This document shows positions 33,171-40,585 of a stretch of 64,000 bases of DNA, one piece after another. The notes under the pieces are model-generated. The model had not been told where the DNA came from. It did no database searches and worked only from the letters and a program-made list of their open reading frames with translations. A program made the translations under genes and the position numbers. Source of the DNA: Gemmatimonadota bacterium (GTDB taxonomy: Bacteria > Latescibacterota > UBA2968 > UBA8231); the NCBI GenBank assembly GCA_018673255.1, contig JABHDC010000245.1, positions 124,001 through 188,000 on the forward strand, written 5' to 3'. Numbering within the stretch: the first letter of the stretch is position 1; each line of letters opens with the position of its first letter.

Positions 33171-34667
33171 ATGAGACGTATCGCTCACTTGATCGGAATC
33201 AGCATTCTTGCCCTGTCGCTGGGCACTGTCTGGGCCGGCGATGACGATGACGATCGAACCGAACGCCGGAAGAAGAATCGGAACCCGTGTGCAGACTTCG
33301 TGTCCGATGGCAATACGATCTATGCGTGTGTGAACCAAGCGGGCAAGCTGCGGTCGGTAGAGTGCCCGGACGCCTGCAAGCGCAACGAATCGCCTACGGA
33401 GTGGAGCATCGCGGGTCCGGCAGGACCAGAGGGTGACGCAGGAGCGGATGGAGCCGATGGGGCACCAGGTGTGAATGGTGAACCTGGAATCCCAGGGTCG
33501 CCAGGGGTCGGTGGTGCAACTGGCCCCGCTGGTGCTGATGGCGCCGATGGTGCAACCGGCCCTGCTGGTACTGACGGAGCAGATGGTGTAGCTGGCCCTG
33601 CAGGGTCTGATGGCGCCGATGGTGCAACTGGCCCCGCTGGTGTTGATGGCGCCGATGGTGCAACCGGCCCTGCTGGTACTGACGGAGCAGATGGTGTAGC
33701 TGGCCCTGCTGGGTCTGATGGCGCCGATGGTGCAACTGGCCCCGCTGGTGTTGATGGCGCCGATGGTGCAACCGGCCCCGCTGGTGCTGATGGCGCCGAT
33801 GGTGTAGCTGGCCCCGCTGGTGTTGATGGCGCCGATGGTGCAACCGGCCCTGCTGGTGCTGATGGTGTAGCTGGCCCTGCTGGTACTGACGGAGCAGATG
33901 GTGTAGCCGGCGCTGACGGTGCGCAGGGCCCCCCAGGAGATGCTGCTTCTGGCAATACCCTCGACGAAGCCTATGACCAAGGAGGACCGGGTGCCGGCCG
34001 CGTTATCAGGGCAGACAATGGGTCGGTGGACATCGTTGGTTTGGGCGGACTGGCCGTCAGAGAAACCAATGGCCAATTCTCTGTCCACGGCTCAGAAGGC
34101 CTGTTCTATACAGGTAATTTCGGAGGGGGAAGCAATCCCGGTCTGAGGCTTGTGAACAAGAGTCCTGGGGGAAGCGACTGGGCTCTACTCTCCTCGACAG
34201 AGGGTGGCTTCCAAGGTGCTTTCAGGGTGTTTAACTACACTACCAATACAGACGTGTTGAGTATCACCCCTGTAGGCCATTTTGGTTTCGGCACGCCAAA
34301 CTCCCTTCACAATTCGCGTATCCTGACGGTTGGCCAGGGCAAGGGTCGGCCGATTGCCGACGGGTGGGATAGCTACAGCTCCCGTCGCTGGAAGACGAAC
34401 ATCGTGCCGATTGAGGATGCACTATCCAAGATCATCAGCATGCGTGGGGTAACCTACGACTGGAAGGAAAATGGCAGACACGACCTCGGCCTGATCGCCG
34501 AAGAGGTGGGTGCGGTTCTTCCCGAAGTGGTGAAGTATGAGGACAACGGAGTAGATGCTCAGTCTGTGGACTACTCGCGTCTTTCTGCCGTGCTGATCGA
34601 AGCGGTCAAGGAGCAGCAGACTGCGATCGAGGCGTTGACATCGCGCTTGGCCGAGCTTGAAAAATAG
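33171..34667 (+). CDS. Exported collagen-like protein 2 with S74 intramolecular chaperone
   Basis: 498 residues. Residues 1-~80 are nearly identical to collagen-like protein 1 (signal peptide, Asp run, four-Cys domain). About 59 Gly-X-Y triplets follow (~82-258). A linker and beta-structured head (GSVDIVGLGGLAVRETNG, GLFYTGNFGGGSNPGLRL) lead into the C-terminal S74 endosialidase-type chaperone: YSSRRWKTNIVPI with the catalytic Ser/Lys dyad, GVTYDWKENG, LGLIAEEVGAVLPEVV and a terminal coiled coil (LIEAVKEQQTAIEALTSRLA). S74 domains assist trimer folding and then cut themselves off. A self-processing trimeric surface fibre is the likely product. A strong terminator follows. Confidence 0.9.
   Translation: MRRIAHLIGISILALSLGTVWAGDDDDDRTERRKKNRNPCADFVSDGNTIYACVNQAGKLRSVECPDACKRNESPTEWSIAGPAGPEGDAGADGADGAPGVNGEPGIPGSPGVGGATGPAGADGADGATGPAGTDGADGVAGPAGSDGADGATGPAGVDGADGATGPAGTDGADGVAGPAGSDGADGATGPAGVDGADGATGPAGADGADGVAGPAGVDGADGATGPAGADGVAGPAGTDGADGVAGADGAQGPPGDAASGNTLDEAYDQGGPGAGRVIRADNGSVDIVGLGGLAVRETNGQFSVHGSEGLFYTGNFGGGSNPGLRLVNKSPGGSDWALLSSTEGGFQGAFRVFNYTTNTDVLSITPVGHFGFGTPNSLHNSRILTVGQGKGRPIADGWDSYSSRRWKTNIVPIEDALSKIISMRGVTYDWKENGRHDLGLIAEEVGAVLPEVVKYEDNGVDAQSVDYSRLSAVLIEAVKEQQTAIEALTSRLAELEK
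33413..33944 (+). repeat. 36-bp-periodic collagen repeat, array 2
   Basis: Units encoding GPAGTDGADGVA and GPAGVDGADGAT alternate, including a ~108-bp higher-order block near 33560-33740 that is repeated almost exactly. All units keep the reading frame. Confidence 0.85.
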
Positions 34668-34756
34668 CTGACTGGCTACTCGCCTCGGTAATGGCTGAAT
34701 CGAGAAGCCGAGGCGCGGGAGCGCATTAACAGTGCAGTCTGGCAGAGACAGTAGAG

Positions 34757-34787
34757 GGCCCCCGCATCGGTCGATGAGGGGGCCTTT
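34757..34787 (+). terminator. Strong rho-independent terminator
   Basis: GGCCCCC (34757-34763) pairs with GGGGGCC (34778-34784), and the stem continues inside as CATCG-GT-CGATG with one G-A mismatch; TTTCTG follows. It ends the collagen-like locus. Confidence 0.8.
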
Positions 34788-34910
34788 CTGTGTTCACGAC
34801 CTGGAGGAGGGCACCACCAGAGACCCACGTCCTCCTCCAATTCGGCATATTCAGCGAGAGACATGAACTGACAGCCCTATGGATTGCAGGGAACAGGATG
34901 AGGCGGACGG

Positions 34911-35414
34911 ATGAATGATCAGGCAGAAGCAGGTCGACTCGAAGAACTCGTGGGGTTGTTCCTCGGCAAGCCACGGATCGCAGTCTGGGGAGTTGAGGAC
35001 AGCATGGGGGATATGGGACTGTTCGTGGCGAAGAAGTTTCGCAAGCGAGGGACCGCGGTGATCGCCGTGAACCCCACATTCGAGCATGATCTGAGCCTCG
35101 AGCGGACACCGTCACTGACCAAGATCGACCCACCTGTGGAGGCTGTGCTCGTCCACGTGGACAGAGATCAGACGATGGCGGCGGTCCAGGACTGTCTCGA
35201 GGCCAAGACACCTTTGGTCTGGCTCCACGATGCCCTGAGTCCGGGCGCCGGCACGCAAGAAGCCATCGACAGTCTGCGCGCGGCAGGTACCACGGTCATT
35301 CCGGGGCTCTGCCCGATGTTCTTCCTCAAGCCGCTGGATCCGGCACACTTCTGTTTGAAGTGGGTACTACGTCTCACCGGGAAGGAGAAGCGTACCCGGG
35401 GTCTGCTGGAGTGA
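34911..35414 (+). CDS. CoA-binding domain protein (YccU-like)
   Basis: 167 residues. A Rossmann-type CoA-binding_2 domain fills most of it: KPRIAVWGVEDSMGDMGLFV at the nucleotide loop, KRGTAVIAVNPTFE, PPVEAVLVHVDRDQT, and TPLVWLHDALSPGAGTQEA. Small stand-alone proteins of this family bind CoA or acyl-CoA and have no settled role. The C-terminal segment (LCPMFFLKPLDPAHFCLKWV) contains two Cys. It lies apart from other genes, with the collagen-locus terminator upstream. Confidence 0.88.
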   Translation: MNDQAEAGRLEELVGLFLGKPRIAVWGVEDSMGDMGLFVAKKFRKRGTAVIAVNPTFEHDLSLERTPSLTKIDPPVEAVLVHVDRDQTMAAVQDCLEAKTPLVWLHDALSPGAGTQEAIDSLRAAGTTVIPGLCPMFFLKPLDPAHFCLKWVLRLTGKEKRTRGLLE

Positions 35415-35465
35415 TGGCCCGCGTTGGGACATGGCAGCCTCCCGCCCTGCATTGAGATCGTAGGC

Positions 35466-35507
35466 TTGTCATACGGAGTGTCCATCGATACAATTAGCGT
35501 ATGACAA
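35466..35507 (+). promoter_or_regulatory. Promoter overlapped by a perfect inverted-repeat operator
   Basis: TTGTCA (35466-35471) and TACAAT (35489-35494) are 17 bp apart, a near-consensus sigma-70 promoter. Perfect 10-bp arms TTGTCATACG (35466-35475) and CGTATGACAA (35498-35507) flank it, covering the -35 box and the transcription start. Binding of the VapB-like protein here would block its own promoter. Confidence 0.75.
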
Positions 35508-35532
35508 AATTCCTATCGATCGGAGTCCAAAC

Positions 35533-35739
35533 GTGACCACTGTGACCATCTCCCCCAAGTACCAGATCGTGATCCCGAAGTCCGTCAGAGAGCGCCTGAA
35601 CCTGACACCGGGCCAGAAAGTGGAGACCATCGTCTACGACAACCGGATCGAACTGATTCCGGTCCGTCCGATCAAGGAGATGAGGGGGATCGTCAGCGGC
35701 ATCGATACGTCCGTGGAGCGGGAGCCGGATCGCTCGTGA
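35533..35739 (+). CDS. vapB: AbrB/SpoVT-type antitoxin (VapB-like)
   Basis: 68 residues from a GTG with GGAG 7 bases upstream. The swapped-hairpin AbrB fold is clear: VTISPKYQIVIPKSVRERL, then LTPGQKVETIVYDNRIELIP. The C-terminal tail (GIVSGIDTSVEREPDRS) would wrap around the toxin. It overlaps the PIN toxin start by 4 bases and lies downstream of a well-formed promoter/operator, so autoregulation is likely. Confidence 0.92.
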   Translation: MTTVTISPKYQIVIPKSVRERLNLTPGQKVETIVYDNRIELIPVRPIKEMRGIVSGIDTSVEREPDRS

Positions 35740-36107
35740 ACGTTGTCGATTCCTCGGGTTGGCTGGAGTATTTTGCGAATGGGGCGAATGCCGACCACTT
35801 CGCTCCGGCTATTGAACGTCAGGCAGATCTCATTGTGCCGTCGCTGAGTATCTACGAGGTCTTCAAGCGGATCCTTCAGCAGCGTGCCGAGTCGGAGGCG
35901 CTGCAGGCAGTGGCCGCCATGCAGCAGGGTCGTGTCGTCGATCTCAGTGCAACCCTGTCGCTGAGCGCGGCTCGTCTCAGCCTGCACCACGGCCTGCCGA
36001 TGGCCGACAGTGTCATCCTTGCGACTGCCCGGTACTACGAGGCCACCCTCTGGACGCAGGATGCTGACTTCGAGGGAATCCCAGGGGTAGAGTACTTCGC
36101 GAAGTGA
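35736..36107 (+). CDS. vapC: VapC-like PIN-domain toxin
   Basis: 123 residues starting at a GTG that overlaps the antitoxin stop. All four PIN acidic positions are present: D5 (VVDSSGW), E41 (SIYEVFKR), D91 (LPMADSVIL) and D109/D111 (TQDADF). PIN toxins are Mg-dependent ribonucleases that cut tRNA or rRNA. Length and motifs indicate an intact, probably active toxin paired with the AbrB-type antitoxin. Confidence 0.93.
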   Translation: MNVVDSSGWLEYFANGANADHFAPAIERQADLIVPSLSIYEVFKRILQQRAESEALQAVAAMQQGRVVDLSATLSLSAARLSLHHGLPMADSVILATARYYEATLWTQDADFEGIPGVEYFAK

Positions 36108-36155
36108 TCCATGCCACGCCAGCCTCATCCTCGAAATCTCTCTAGGCACTTGGTG

Positions 36156-36165
36156 ACTCTAGAGT
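36156..36165. promoter_or_regulatory. Palindrome ACTCTAGAGT before the Phd-like gene
   Basis: A perfect 10-bp palindrome ends 6 bp before the ATG at 36172; a related CTCTAG lies at 36140-36145. It is a likely autoregulatory site for the antitoxin. Confidence 0.45.
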
Positions 36166-36171
36166 AACTTC

Positions 36172-36414
36172 ATGTCCATGGACTCAATTACTCTGAAAGA
36201 ACTCCATCAGCATACCGGGAAGTATGCCCGGGCCGCGCGCGAGCAGTCTTTCTTGATCACGGACCGCGGCCACCCGGTTGCCCTGCTGACGGCACCCGTC
36301 ACGGCCCGCCTGGAAAAGGACCTGCCAAGGCAGTTCAGTGTGAGCTCGGCCGTCGTCCCCCAGCAACAAGTCGACAGCGCCGCAGTCATGCGCGCCGTTC
36401 GGGATGAACGGTGA
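36172..36414 (+). CDS. Phd/YefM-type antitoxin
   Basis: 80 residues. ITLKELHQHTGKYARAAREQ then FLITDRGHPVALLTAPV is the Phd DNA-binding fold; the C-terminal half (SSAVVPQQQVDSAAVMRAVR) is the toxin-binding region. An in-frame ATG two codons later is possible. The stop overlaps the start of a PIN-domain gene by 4 bases, but that toxin is internally deleted, so the antitoxin may be an orphan now. Confidence 0.85.
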   Translation: MSMDSITLKELHQHTGKYARAAREQSFLITDRGHPVALLTAPVTARLEKDLPRQFSVSSAVVPQQQVDSAAVMRAVRDER

Positions 36415-36641
36415 GGTATCTCGACACTGCCTACATCATCAAGCTCTACCTCGTGGAGCACGGCTCCGAAGCCGTGATGCAGGCTGCCAACGAATCTGGC
36501 GGTCTGGCATCTTCCGCGCTGGCATTCAGTGGACCTCACGGGGCGTTGCATCGCAACCTCCGTGATATCTACTCCAGCGATCGCCATCTGCTGACCGTCG
36601 CGCCGCATCTTGGGATCACCGGCGTCAACGTGATCAGATGA
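36411..36641 (+). pseudogene. PIN-domain toxin with an internal deletion
   Basis: 76 residues in an open frame. The N-terminal part MRYLDTAYIIKLYLVEHGSE keeps D5, and the C-terminal part DIYSSDRHLLTVAPHLGITG matches the last strand and helix of PIN toxins (D57). The middle of the fold, which should carry the second and third acidic residues, is absent: ALHRNLRD joins directly to IYSSD. Intact relatives are about 130-140 residues, so roughly 60 are gone, in frame. The remnant cannot form a complete active site. Confidence 0.72.
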
Positions 36642-36648
36642 CCCTCGT

Positions 36649-38892
36649 GTGAACGGCCTTCGACTCCTGTTGACCGTTCTGCTCGGGTGCAGCCTGGCGC
36701 TGCCGGCGGCGGCGCAGGAGCACTCGGTTGCTCGTAAGTGGAACGACGTTCTCCTCGACGCCATCCGCGACGACTTCGCGCGGCCCACGGTGCATGCCCG
36801 CAATCTGTTCCACGTGGCCGTGGCAATGTACGATGCCTGGGCAGCCTACGGCGACGGTACGCAGCAGACCTATCTGCTGGGACAGACCGTGGCGGGATTC
36901 ACGTGTGGCTTCGATGGAGTGGATCCTGTCCGCGACCTCACTACCGCACAGATCGCTGCCGCCCGTGAGGAAGCGATCAGCTACGCCGCTTACCGCCTCC
37001 TGCGCTTCCGGTTCGCCAACTCTCCCGGTTGGGAGACCACTTTTCCGCGCACCGATTCACTGTTTGCGGCACTGGGCTACGACCGCAGTTTCGTCGCCCG
37101 CAGCGACCCGGGATCCTCTCCCGCTCGTCTTGGAAACTATCTGGCGCAGTGCCTGATTGAATTCGGTGTGCAGGATGGCTCGAATGAAGCCATCGGATAC
37201 CACTCCACGTTCTATGAGCCGGTCAACGCGCCGCTGAACCCGGCTCTGATCGACCCCCCGGAACTGGCTGACCCGAATCGCTGGCAGCCGCTGAAGCTGG
37301 AAACCTTCATCGACCAGGGAGGGAATCTGCTTGGTGAGGCGACACCTGGATTTCTGGGTCCGGAGTGGGGGCAGGTCGTGCCCTTCGCCCTCGATCCTGC
37401 CGGTCGCCGGGTCTACCGGCGTGACGACAATCCCTATGTCGTCTACCACGACCCGGGGGCACCACCGCACATCGATACCTTCGACTACAAGTGGAATTTC
37501 GCCCTCGTCGCCGTCTGGTCAGGCCATCTGTCGCCTGCGGATGGCGTCATGATCGATATTTCGCCAGCATCGATCGGCAACATCCCCGTCGACGAACTGC
37601 CGCGCGACATGGCCGACTACTCCGACTTCTACAACCTCATCGACGGCGGCGATGCGGGGACCGGCCGCCGCATCAATCCCCACACTGGCGGGCCGTACGA
37701 GCCGCAGATCGTGCCGCGTGGTGACTATGCGCGCGTCCTGGCCGAATTCTGGGCGGATGGGCCAGCGTCGGAGACCCCACCGGGGCATTGGTTCACAATC
37801 CTCAACTATGTGAGCGACCATCTCCTGTTCGAGCGCCGCTACATGGGCACCGGCGCCGTACTGACCCAGTTGGCGTGGGACGTACGAGCCTACCTGACAC
37901 TTGGGGGTGCCATGCACGATGCCGCTGTGGCAGCGTGGGGGATCAAGGGTTGGTACGACTACGTGCGGCCCATCTCGGCCCTCCGCTACATGGCCAGCCT
38001 CGGGCAGAGCGGTGATCCCGACGAACTATCCTACCATCCCGACGGCATCCCGCTCATTCCGGGGCACATCGAATTGGTCAAACCTGCAGATCCGCTGGCG
38101 GGGTTCACCGGCGCCAACATCGGCAAGATCAAGCTCAATGCCTGGCGCGGGCCACCGCATGTCTCCGCCCCCAGGGAGGATGAGGCCGGCGTGGGCTGGA
38201 TGCTGGCTGAGAGCTGGTGGCCATACCAGTCGCCCAACTTTGTCACGCCGCCCTTCGCCGGTTACGTCTCCGGCCACTCGACATTCTCCCGCGCCGGCGC
38301 CGAGGTGATGACGCTGCTGACGGGCGATGAATACTTCCCTGGCGGCCTCGGTGAGTTTCTTGCGCTGAAGAACGAGTTCCTCCTGTTCGAGGATGGACCG
38401 AGCGTAGACATCACGTTGCAGTGGGCGACGTACCGGGACGCCTCCGATCAGTGCAGCCTGTCTCGGATCTGGGGTGGGATCCACCCGCCGGTGGACGACA
38501 TTCCCGGCCGCCTGATCGGCCGGCAGATCGGCATCGACGCGTTTGCCCGGGCGGACCGTCTGTTCCGCCCAGATGAACCGACGGTGGTGACTGAGGTCGG
38601 TGGTGAGGCGAATGCGACCTTCGTTGCCGGACAGGCTGCCATGAGCGCCTGGCCGAATCCCGTGCAGCGCGGCGATGAGCTACGCGTTGTCATTGGCGGA
38701 GCTGTCGATGGGGAAGAGGAGGTTGAGGTGGGACTGTACAACGTGCTTGGCCAGCAGGTCGGGCGTCACCGCCTGCGTGGCGATCGCGTCTTACAGTTCG
38801 ACACGTCGGGCCTGGCGTCGGGGCTCTACCTGCTGCAGCTGCGCAATGGCCGAGACCTGCCCCGCTCGACACGGGTCATGATCGTGGAATAG
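36649..38892 (+). CDS. Secreted vanadium-dependent haloperoxidase/PAP2-like protein with sorting tail
   Basis: 747 residues from a GTG. A signal peptide spans ~1-22 (ALPAAAQ). KWNDVLLDAIRDDFARPTVH and FHVAVAMYDAWAAYGDG are the N-terminal helices of vanadium-haloperoxidase-like proteins. The phosphate/vanadate site follows: GYVSGHSTFSRAG near residue 540 (His of the SGHS motif) and SRIWGGIHPPVDD near 605-615 (Arg and His). The last ~85 residues, AWPNPVQRGDELRVVIGG and VEVGLYNVLGQQVGRHRL then GLASGLYLLQLRNG, are a type-A C-terminal sorting domain. Haloperoxidase or acid-phosphatase activity outside the cell is inferred. Confidence 0.88.
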   Translation: MNGLRLLLTVLLGCSLALPAAAQEHSVARKWNDVLLDAIRDDFARPTVHARNLFHVAVAMYDAWAAYGDGTQQTYLLGQTVAGFTCGFDGVDPVRDLTTAQIAAAREEAISYAAYRLLRFRFANSPGWETTFPRTDSLFAALGYDRSFVARSDPGSSPARLGNYLAQCLIEFGVQDGSNEAIGYHSTFYEPVNAPLNPALIDPPELADPNRWQPLKLETFIDQGGNLLGEATPGFLGPEWGQVVPFALDPAGRRVYRRDDNPYVVYHDPGAPPHIDTFDYKWNFALVAVWSGHLSPADGVMIDISPASIGNIPVDELPRDMADYSDFYNLIDGGDAGTGRRINPHTGGPYEPQIVPRGDYARVLAEFWADGPASETPPGHWFTILNYVSDHLLFERRYMGTGAVLTQLAWDVRAYLTLGGAMHDAAVAAWGIKGWYDYVRPISALRYMASLGQSGDPDELSYHPDGIPLIPGHIELVKPADPLAGFTGANIGKIKLNAWRGPPHVSAPREDEAGVGWMLAESWWPYQSPNFVTPPFAGYVSGHSTFSRAGAEVMTLLTGDEYFPGGLGEFLALKNEFLLFEDGPSVDITLQWATYRDASDQCSLSRIWGGIHPPVDDIPGRLIGRQIGIDAFARADRLFRPDEPTVVTEVGGEANATFVAGQAAMSAWPNPVQRGDELRVVIGGAVDGEEEVEVGLYNVLGQQVGRHRLRGDRVLQFDTSGLASGLYLLQLRNGRDLPRSTRVMIVE

Positions 38893-38966
38893 CTGGCTAC
38901 TGTGTCTGCCGTCGTGGCCGGCAGTATTTTGGGGACGTGCTGCGAGCCTTTCTGAGAGTGATCTCC

Positions 38967-39494
38967 ATGGGACCAACCAACATCGACATCCGTGTATTTG
39001 AGGCGCAGGACTGGGATGCGATCTGCGCGGTCTACCAGTCAGCCGCCATGGTGGAATTGGCGCTGACCGGTGGGGATGCCAGTGTGTTTCGACCGATGCC
39101 GGAGGAAGAGGACAAGGACAAATTCCTCGAGATCAACACCGCCGCTGTCGCCTGCCTCGACCATGACGTCATCGGCTTCTCCGCCTGGCGCGATCGCGGT
39201 AGCTGGCAGGGCAGCGGCTATCTGTCCTGGCTCTACGTGGATCCTGCCCATCATGGGTGCGGCATTGGCAACCAGCTCCTGGTGCGCGCCATGGCGAGTC
39301 TTGGCGCCGAAGCGTGGACACTCACGAAGCTGGGTAATGATCCGGCCATCGGTCTCTATCAGAAGCACGGGATGCAGATCGTCGTATCCCGAGTTCGAGA
39401 CGCTGGTGAGTATGCCCACACGGAGCTTCGTCTGGCGTTGCCGACGAGCCGTAAGTTCGATCCTGACGTGCCCAACTTCGGCGCTTCGTCATGA
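38967..39494 (+). CDS. GNAT-family N-acetyltransferase
   Basis: 175 residues from the ATG at 38967 (MGPTNIDIRVFEAQDWDAI); a GTG at 38937 would add ten residues. The GNAT fold is clear: SYLSWLYVDPAHH-like GYLSWLYVDPAHHGCGIGNQ, with HGCGIG as the acetyl-CoA pyrophosphate loop, and TLTKLGNDPAIGLYQKHGMQ as motif B. Acceptor unknown. It is followed by a methyltransferase remnant on the same strand. Confidence 0.88.
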   Translation: MGPTNIDIRVFEAQDWDAICAVYQSAAMVELALTGGDASVFRPMPEEEDKDKFLEINTAAVACLDHDVIGFSAWRDRGSWQGSGYLSWLYVDPAHHGCGIGNQLLVRAMASLGAEAWTLTKLGNDPAIGLYQKHGMQIVVSRVRDAGEYAHTELRLALPTSRKFDPDVPNFGASS

Positions 39495-39553
39495 CGGTGA
39501 ACGTGTGGGAGCATCAGTAGAAGTGACGATTCACGAGAAATGCGAGGGTGGCC

Positions 39554-39803
39554 ATGGCTTCAACTGATCTGTACAGCCGGGAGTGGACGGCAGCTCACTA
39601 CGATGACTATGGGGAGAAGGAGTGAAATCGCTTCGCTGACAGCCTCCATGGGCGCATCAATCTTGAGATCCGGCGAGGTCACGGCCGATCTTGTACCAGG
39701 GAATGCAGATTGGGATGAGCTGTTACGCATGGAACTGGAGGCGACCCGGGAAGAGGGCTGCCTCGACATGGGGACGCACATCATTGTGGTGGCGACAAAG
39801 TGA
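39554..39803 (+). pseudogene. Remnant of a SAM-dependent methyltransferase
   Basis: The start gives MASTDLYSREWTAAHYDDYG then EKE and a TGA at 39623-39625, where Trp (TGG) would be expected; the same frame continues NRFADSLHGRINLE. The conserved end DELLRMELEATREEGCLDMG and THIIVVATK appears in another frame, ending at 39803. These are the two ends of a class I methyltransferase, with the whole SAM-binding core missing. A nonsense change, a large deletion and a frame change together make this a dead gene. The family identification rests on the end motifs only. Confidence 0.6.
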
Positions 39804-39843
39804 GATGCGCCGAAGCGTAACCTGCTCGTCCAGTTTCAGGGCG

Positions 39844-39891
39844 TGCATTGCTGCAATGCAATCAATGATGCACAATTAAGCATTGATTGCA
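39844..39891 (+). promoter_or_regulatory. Nested palindromes over the FitAB-like promoter
   Basis: TGCATTGC (39844-39851) and GCAATGCA (39853-39860) form one palindrome. TGCAATCAATG (39857-39867) and CATTGATTGCA (39881-39891) form a second with perfect 11-bp arms that overlaps the first. TTGCTG (39848) and CACAAT (39871) are spaced 17 bp and could be the promoter. Confidence 0.65.
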
Positions 39892-39913
39892 CGACGAATC
39901 CGAGGGAGAATCC

Positions 39914-40162
39914 ATGGCCAGCATGACAATCCGAAACCTGGACGATGGTCTCAAGAGAAGATTGCGCATCCAGGCCGCCGAACACGGTACATCCATGGAA
40001 GAGGAGGCCCGCGAAATCCTTCGCGCGGCGCTGTCCAAGGAGAACCCCGAGCCATACAACCTGTCTCGCCGTATCCGGGAACGGTTTGCCGAGGCGGGGG
40101 GCATCGATCTTGAGCTCCCGGCGCGTGAGCCGCTTCGTCAGCCACCGGATCTGGTGCCATGA
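39914..40162 (+). CDS. FitA-like ribbon-helix-helix antitoxin
   Basis: 82 residues from the ATG at 39914, preceded by GGGAGAA. MASMTIRNLDDGLKRRLRIQ followed by HGTSMEEEAREILRAAL is the FitA/CopG ribbon-helix-helix arrangement. The C-terminal tail (RERFAEAGGIDLELPAREPL) is the toxin-binding part. It overlaps the PIN toxin gene by 4 bases and probably represses the nested palindromes upstream. Confidence 0.92.
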   Translation: MASMTIRNLDDGLKRRLRIQAAEHGTSMEEEAREILRAALSKENPEPYNLSRRIRERFAEAGGIDLELPAREPLRQPPDLVP

Positions 40163-40581
40163 TTGTCCTCGACACGAATGTGCTGTCCGAGTTGATGTGT
40201 CAAGCACCGGATGAGTTGGTGGTAGAATGGATGGATCGGCACCCTGACGCGCGCTTGTTCACAACCGCCGTGACCCAGGCCGAGATCCTCTATGGGGTTT
40301 CGGTTCTGCCTGATGGCAGGCGGAAGCAGAGCCTCACCGAAGCCGTTGACGCCATGTTCGAGCAGGACTTCCACGAGCGGACATTGCCCTTCGATGGCCC
40401 CGCAGCCATCACCTACGCGGCGATCTGTTCTGAATGTGCCCGCAAAGGTCGGCCCATCAGCCAGTTCGACGCTCAGATCGCCGCCATCACACGATCCCGC
40501 GGTGCTGCCCTGGCTACCCGCAACACGTCGGACTTCGAAGCGTGCGAGATCCAGGTCATCGATCCATGGCGAGGAATGTGA
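40159..40581 (+). CDS. FitB/VapC-like PIN-domain toxin
   Basis: 140 residues, ATG overlapping the antitoxin stop (ATGA). The four PIN acids are D5 (IVLDTNVLSEL), E42 (TQAEILYGV), D104 (SQFDAQIAAI) and D125 (TSDF). The motif order and length are those of FitB-type VapC ribonucleases. The module looks intact, in contrast to the deleted PIN gene at 36411. Confidence 0.93.
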   Translation: MIVLDTNVLSELMCQAPDELVVEWMDRHPDARLFTTAVTQAEILYGVSVLPDGRRKQSLTEAVDAMFEQDFHERTLPFDGPAAITYAAICSECARKGRPISQFDAQIAAITRSRGAALATRNTSDFEACEIQVIDPWRGM

Positions 40582-40585
40582 GCTG

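Noticed and set aside
31845..33944. 36-bp periodic repeats resembling a CRISPR array
   Set aside because: Units are contiguous with no variable spacers, stay in one reading frame and encode collagen triplets; no cas genes nearby.
33320..33955. Pro/Ala-rich minus-strand frame across collagen repeat 2
   Set aside because: Same reason: a mirror of the tandem coding repeat with no start signal or domain.
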